This document shows positions 58,009 through 64,000 of a DNA stretch of 64,000 nucleotides, piece after piece (positions within the stretch are counted from its first letter, which is position 1; every line of letters starts with the position of its first letter). The notes below the pieces were generated by a model. The model ran no database searches. It was not told the DNA's origin and saw nothing but the letters and a program-made list of their open reading frames with translations. The position numbers and the translations under genes were made by a program. The DNA is from Owenia fusiformis (taxonomy: Eukaryota; Annelida; Polychaeta; Sabellida; Oweniidae). Location: NCBI GenBank assembly GCA_903813345.2, contig CAIIXF020000001.1, positions 28,511,915-28,575,914 of the forward strand, written 5' to 3'.

Positions 58009-60409
58009 TCAAGATGGTTGTTTGCTGTAAAATGATCTGACTGCGCTGAATATAAACGTTGCAAGGCCAACAATGATGATGAACCATGTGGGACTAAATT
58101 CAGTGGCAGATGCTAAAAATGTAGATGATGCCACGAGTGATGCATAAAACTGCATTATTTTAATTTCATCCTCCCCGAGACTTTCGAAACATGAATATAA
58201 GGAGCACTTTGGGGAGTTACTTGAGATTCCTGGCAGTTGTTCCGCCGGCATTGTTAAGCAAGGTTGTGTCCGATCCCTGCAGATAATGGGGTCCTCCATA
58301 ATGCTTGTATCCTCAGCAGTTTGTTTTTCAGCCATTTCTTTCTCCAAGAGTTCCTTTTCTTTCATCTCTTTTTCTATTTGCTTCAAGTTGAATTCCTCAA
58401 TAAGGTCACTTTTTGGGCGTTCTACTTTAATATGAATATCCACGTATCCACTTTTGTCTATATTATCCATATTGCTCGGTTCAGATATTGTTTGTCTGAG
58501 GAGGGACGACTCTGATTTGTCAATTTCAGATGAAAAACTCAGCAGCTCTGGAGTAGAGACGACTTTTGATGCTACAAAAGGAGGGAAGGATTTCGCCTTC
58601 TCTGGTGTCTCGGCCGTTCCTTTCTCCTCCTCAGTTTCAGCCAGCTTTTTTCGTCGTCCCAATATAGGAGACTTGCTATCACTGACATTTTCGAGATATT
58701 TTATTATACCATTGCCCCTATTTTTGTTGTCTTTATCGTCATCATTGACTGTGTCAATAGTCTGCTCATTTGATTCGTCATGCAGTAGAAATGTTGGTCT
58801 CTCTTGGTTCTTCTCAGTATTTTCCAAATCTTGTTTCTCTGGTATGGACGTGATCAGCTCCTCAGTCTTGTCATTGATCATTTGGAAGACGTCGTCGTCA
58901 TCGTCATCAGCAGCACTGTCATCATCGTCATAACGATCGTCACTACTGAAATCTGGACTAATGCTTCCATCTGTAACAGAAACAATAAACCAGAGGACCA
59001 TTACAAGAAAAGCTACAAGTGAAAGACTTCTCATTTAAAGCAATGGTATGAATGAATCAAGATGAAGCGGTCACTAATGATTCCAGAGACATTTTTTCGT
59101 CTGTCACATAAACATAAACAACAATTGAATATTTAATCTGAATGGCTGTGTTGAGGGACCCCAGGCAGTCTAGTGACCTATTATGCTTAATAGTATCATT
59201 ACTATCAGATCATTTGCAGACCTAGTTTTGTGAATCATCATCCTAAATGTGAAAGTGGCTTATAATGTACAAAGTCGCAAATGTATTTGTGTTTATTGGA
59301 ATAATTTGAAATAAAGAAATACAATATATATAAAAAAAATCTGAATGACACGGAAAAAATTATTATTTTTCGTCTGTTTTCTGTACCATTCTCTTTCGTG
59401 TAGTCCTCGGGGTCACTTAACGTGCGTTGCTTCTTTACGGTCCTTGGCCAGGAGCGGGCTTTGCGAATCTTGTCATAGTCTATAGGAGAGGGGGGTAAAT
59501 GACTGTACTCTTCCTCCTCTCGTTCCTCCTAGAATATCAAAAGAGTTATAAAATACAGGAACAGCTCTGTATAGTGAACACATTTCAGTCCTCTAGAAAT
59601 AATAAGAGTTCCAGTGTGGGGGTGTTAATCTTAGAGTGAATTAACATCAGAGAGAGAAAGTGTCTAGTATATTTATCATTATTATTAGGCTAGAGAAGAG
59701 ACCTACCTTAATGGCGTCCTCCACAATAGTTGCAATGTTAGGAGGGAAGGCTATTGGACTTCGGACCGGAGAGTGGGAAGATTTCCTCTTGGGACGCTTG
59801 GGTTTGGTTTCACCTTTAACACTAACGTAACTAAAGGTGGACGTGGACCCTTCGCAGTTCTCAGCTTTACACTTATATGTCCCTTCATCTGCCTTGGCTA
59901 AGTTTTCAATTGTGAGAAGAAGTAATCCCATATCACGTTGTATGAGATACCTAAAATTAATAAAAGTAATATCATACATTTATATAGAATTTCCATTTAA
60001 CCAAGGCAGGTGAATATCAGTATTAAAGCTGCTTTGTTGTTGCTCTCTTGGGGCTAACCTTAACATTGAGAATACGCCAAGGTTATAGGATGTTTTACTA
60101 ATTATGCCTATATATAAATTATGAGGATATATTTGCGCAGACAGCTAAACCTTATTTCAACACTGAAGAGCCAAACTAGATCCAAGTCCGTTCGTAACTT
60201 TTAAACTTTGAACCTAGATATCTTTGCCTCTTTGGCTTACTCTTGTTGCTTGCAGTTTACGTACCGTTCATCCTCATCGCTGAGTTGGTCCTCATCTTTG
60301 AACCATTTCACAGAGGGTGAGGGGAAGCCCTTTACTTTGCTTTCCAGTACAATTGAATCTCCGGCGTTCTTCTCCTCATAAGCTGAGAGACGCTGGATAA
60401 ATTCAGGAG
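58009..60409 (-). CDS. I-set Ig protein with acidic, tail-anchored C terminus (3' part)
   Basis: Minus-strand exons join in phase: 60265-60409, 59707-59950, 59387-59528, 58009-58970 (stop). The first two encode one I-set Ig domain (PEFIQRLSAYE, GFPSPSVKWFKDED, LLLTIENLAKADEGTYKCKA). Its B-strand Cys is replaced by Ser (VLESKVKG), so the usual disulfide is missing, as often in intracellular muscle-type Ig domains. Next comes a basic KPKRPKRKSSHSPVRSP linker. The last exon encodes an Asp-rich stretch, a long charged helix region, four Cys near CRDRTQPC and KCSLYSCF, and a C-terminal hydrophobic segment (WFIIIVGLATFIF) before a short basic end. Read alone, the last exon extends to ATG at 59034 with a signal-like leader. 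The phase match to 59387 argues that this leader is intron. Upstream exons lie beyond 60409. Confidence 0.65.
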
Positions 60410-60692
60410 CTATAAGAAGAAGAATAGAATGAATATGTTAATTTCTCATTATCATAGACAACGGTTATATTAATATTGATTTGGTCGGGCTTCTTTAAAT
60501 TCAATGTTTTGCCATATCAATTCCACCCCTCCATGGCTCCATCATTGCGTTAGTTGTATTGGAGATGATTACCCACATTAATTAATAAGGTACAATTGCA
60601 TCAAAATGTTTACATAAAAGTCGAAAAATTCAGAGGCCAAAGAGAAACCTCAAATCAATAGAGTGAGAATCCCTCGAACGCATGGTTTCAGA

Positions 60693-60885
60693 AATCCACT
60701 CTCACAGTGACTCTGCGACCATCGCAACTTAGTATCATCATGTCCTGCTTTTTGTCAATATTGTTCGCAACTGCTAGGATCTTATCTGTTCTCAAACTGA
60801 AGCTATCAATTCTTCCTTTTGATGGCAGGGCAGAGATTAATGAGCAACGATTCGGGCTCTTTGGTACGGATGGGGTATCTCAATC
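60693..60885 (-). CDS. Possible minus-strand coding segment, unassigned
   Basis: An open frame ending in TGA reads SPNRCSLISALPSKGRID, then SFSLRTDKILAVANNIDK and a hydrophilic end. The composition looks protein-like and there are AG acceptors nearby, but no domain is recognised and no donor joins it to the Ig exons. It could be a terminal exon of another gene or chance. Confidence 0.25.
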
Positions 60886-61275
60886 TTTATGAATTTGACT
60901 AAGGGCAGTTTTAGACGTTTCACATGTTCTTCCATCCGTTAGTTGATTACGCCTTCGACAACTGCTCTACTTTGAAACAATCTCCGTTCATGATGAAAGT
61001 ATATTGTTGAGGTCAAAGTTCTAGCAGAGACAGAAGGGAAAGATGATCTAAGCTCAAAAAACAAATTGCTAAAACATATGACGGAGAAGAGTTAGATGAC
61101 AGATGAGCGCAAAAAGTCAGATTGAAATATGCATTCTATCCCAAAATCATAAAAGAGGCGTTTTATCAATTCTACAACTATGGCACGATGATTCATTTTT
61201 GATAATTAAACAGCATGAACCGGAGACTTGGAAAATAACTTCAACCAGGGAATGCTAGTTATTTTTTCATCATGT

Positions 61276-61668
61276 TTATTTTGTGATATAGTAGTTCACC
61301 TTGAAATCTATGCCACCCTTGCTTGGCAAGGTATGTTGATTTATAACGACCAGTTGTTCGTTAATATATGTGTTTATATTTAGAAACTTTTTCTGGAACA
61401 TCGTCTTGGAAACAGGAATGAAAAGTTTAAGGTCTGATGTTGCTGCTATCTGGAACTGTGTATACCTGAGTAAAAGAACCGAAAACGATTGAACTCTGCA
61501 TGAGACAATTTTAAAGTCCTTACATAATGGACCTTTTAGGGTTTGCCCATTTAATTCGGATAGTCTCGTTTGTGTTAGAGTCTCCAGGCTCAAGTTCAAA
61601 TTTGAGTCAATTACTAAATTAGCGGCATCTTTGGCCTTGTGCCATGTTTGCGCTAGATTATGATCCAT
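61276..61668 (-). CDS. Unrecognised 130-residue ORF
   Basis: An open frame starts at ATG 61668 (MDHNLAQTWHKAKDAANLVI) and ends TAA at 61276. Inside it, CTCAG|GTATAC at about 61465 could be a splice donor. No known domain, signal peptide or membrane segment is seen. The length is somewhat more than expected by chance in AT-rich DNA, so a real gene, a transposon remnant or chance are all possible. Confidence 0.3.
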   Translation of the reverse strand: MDHNLAQTWHKAKDAANLVIDSNLNLSLETLTQTRLSELNGQTLKGPLCKDFKIVSCRVQSFSVLLLRYTQFQIAATSDLKLFIPVSKTMFQKKFLNINTYINEQLVVINQHTLPSKGGIDFKVNYYITK

Positions 61669-61699
61669 CTCCCAGTCTCGATTCCTTGATCTTAATTAT

Positions 61700-64000
61700 T
61701 GATCTTATTACTAAATGAAAGTCAAAATAAAGAAGCAATGTCTTGGCGCCAGATTACGCTACACTGAGTAGTGTGGTAAAGTTATCAGCCTAAGAAATAA
61801 AAGGCATCAGGCCCAATATTACCATACGAGGGCTTTATGACTTTCAAACAAACATACTTTCATATTGGGGTTCATAATCATCAACAAACAACTGTTTTCT
61901 TTTTCATTTCAGTCATTTTTTCATTCTTATGAATACATTTAAGGTGGGTGTACAAACGGAAAGTGACTGGAGCGTTTAAAGATGAAATATATTGTTTCCG
62001 GTATATCTTAATAAAAAACGAGCAACGACACAGTTACAATTGCTCTTAGAATCACGTACGCCTCCATCTCAACTCCAACCCCGTCAACAACATTGTTTAT
62101 GTGGTGGAGATATCAAATGAACACAACCTGTCCAATTTTGATACAGTTAAACACTGTTTCGACAACGATATTTATTGCTTTCTGCGCCAGAGAGATGCAA
62201 GTGGGTCACCGTGATATTCAAGGGCAAGACTCTCTTTAGCGTCAAAATATTCAAGGAGACATCTCGTTTCTCACACATAAGAGGCCCTCAAGATAGACCT
62301 ACATAAATCAAGATAAATTAAAACTGCCAAAGGGTTCTAAATTCAATTAGTATTATATTCTTGCAAAAGTGTATTTCTCTCGGGAATACTTTAATTCCTT
62401 TAATATATAGGTCTGGATTTTGATAGACTCGTTTTCGCTAATGAGCACCGATATTTCCTCGTTATTCTGGAGTAATGGGGGAACATTTACGTTTTTGAAT
62501 GGTAGCCCTAATTGCAAAGTGTTTCCTTTCAAGATACACCAATGATTTCTACATCTCTAGGGTTCCCATGGTAACATCTACAATCTTGTTATCTAGTTGA
62601 CTAAAAATAGAGTGAGTAGACGGGGCGAATGAAACCAGGATGATGAATTACACCTCACGGAAGACACTGATATCATCATTCTTCATATTAGAGCTTATTA
62701 GTGGGGCTGGTCATATTTGATAATATACATGTTACCAAATATTTACCAAAATATTAGCAGATTCCAGATTCCAGCTTTGATTTCATTAACTAAGTCAACA
62801 TTGAGGTCAATTTGGCAGATACTACTAGTATCAATACTACAATATAATTATATTTATTATACTTATTCCATCTACATAAATTGATAAATAAATAAACATA
62901 AATAAAAAAAATCTGTCATTGTGAATTGTGCACATTAATTTTGTAGTGGATTTGACTATTCAATTCTGTTGAATTGTATTGAAGAACGGTTGAGTTGTAG
63001 ATTTGCATCAAAACTTCTCTCTTCCGCTACTACAACTGCACAACCTTGCTTTCAAGCAACTAAGTTTCCCATAAGGCTACCCATGACGTATTTCAGTTTT
63101 CGTCATTCCAATACAATAATGGACAGTAGAACGTTCGGTAAAGGAAATAAGTACAGCAATATTCATTACAATCAATAATTAGCACATATCTGTATATACC
63201 ACAATAGCTCTACCTGTTGCTGGTGTATCTATTGATCGCAGTCAACATATCCTGCAATAATTAAACTTAGAAAGATTGAGCTGAGTATGTTTTACTTATA
63301 CGCCATTTTTCACATTTTATTCCGTTTATCGCATGATGACTTACAATCACACAATGTGTTAGGAGATTTTGTATTGTTGGCCTTATTCACTGATAATAAG
63401 TGTTGAAAAATAAAGAATATTTATTCCTATTGCATGTAATGTTTAATTTGGAAACACCAATGATATTTCACGAGTTTGGTAAATGGCAATGAATACTGAA
63501 ATGCGTGACGTACACATTTAGCGAACGCCATTTTAACACAAATGACGCTTTATGACGCAGACTTCGTCCTCGACGATGGGGCCTAATCGAATTCTTCCAT
63601 CATTACTGACTAACATAAACATCCATCTTTGTTGTTCTATCCTGAAATGCCACTTCTAAAACAGACTACCTTCAGACCTGTATTGTAATATATAGATTAC
63701 AGATGCTCCCAAAGATAAAATATGCTTATGCTTAACACAAACAAAATAGCTCAATTATGGCGGATGTGGGATTATAAGGGTTGTGCAAATACAACACATA
63801 CTACTCGTATATTCCGCTGCATACCATTCTGATATGGAATCCATAGCCAAGAATTTGCATAAGCTTTTCTATTGTAATTTCATTTGCCGACCGCCCAATC
63901 TGTTATTTTTGTTCGCGTCATGTTACATGATATTTTGCCTTCAATGGTGTTGGAAAATAACTAACATATGTAAGGATATATGATAGTTTTGAAACAGCGT
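61700..64000. other. Right-end interval without a recognisable gene
   Basis: No exon with convincing splice sites and composition was found. A slightly CpG-richer stretch at about 63500-63580 carries several GACG cores (GTGACGTACAC, AATGACGCT, TATGACGCA) and may be regulatory. The rest is AT-rich. Confidence 0.3.

Noticed and set aside
58454-58933. Plus-strand 159-residue Ser/Val-rich ORF
   Set aside because: It is antisense to the acidic exon of the Ig gene; GAC/GAT-rich coding reads as Ser/Val/Ile on the other strand.

Overview
The window is animal nuclear DNA: coding sequence is split into small GT-AG exons with matching phases, separated by AT-rich introns of 0.1 to 12 kb crowded with short inverted-repeat transposons. 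The gene set (EF-hand and CBM20 domains, TIMP, ankyrin-SOCS box, TIR domain, I-set Ig) and the repeat types suggest an invertebrate, probably a marine spiralian, but the phylum cannot be fixed from sequence alone. All exon models were read by eye from splice sites, frame and phase; none is backed by transcripts.

Layout. 1-14.65 kb, plus strand: one large gene, 5' end not seen, with EF-hands, then a 4.05 kb exon rich in Thr/Glu/Asp that carries nine copies of a 75-residue repeat, then a C-terminal CBM20 starch/glycogen-binding domain. 14.95-16.68 kb: a fold-back transposon with long inverted repeats, a 9-bp target duplication and a second element nested in one arm. 17.16-18.05 kb, plus: a single-exon gene whose protein has four copies of a ~22-residue motif. 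20.47-24.37 kb, minus: the C-terminal exons of a TIMP-like metalloproteinase inhibitor, its intron holding a 2 kb element built of nine 162-bp repeats. 24.4-28.2 kb: mostly non-coding. 28.3-30.83 kb, minus: a five-exon gene for a probable nuclear protein, acidic at the N side and basic-repeat at the C side. 32.58-51.74 kb, plus: a four-exon ankyrin-repeat and SOCS-box (ASB-type) gene. A TIR-domain gene lies antisense in its first intron, and an 11.5 kb array of Helitron-like units, dense in AGGTCA half-sites, fills its third intron. 53.8-57.35 kb: a 3.5 kb purine-rich degenerate satellite. 58.0-60.4 kb, minus: the 3' part of an I-set Ig gene whose last exon encodes a highly acidic tail ending in a membrane anchor. 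61.3-64 kb: weak minus-strand ORFs only.

The genes look functionally unrelated (glycogen/calcium, matrix proteolysis, ubiquitin ligase adaptor, innate immune signalling, muscle or cytoskeleton). The two strongest candidates for something undescribed are the EF-hand / tandem-repeat / CBM20 fusion protein and the Ig protein with an acidic, tail-anchored C terminus. Both are partly hidden because intron pyrimidine tracts, read in frame, mimic signal peptides and make each look like a separate secreted protein.
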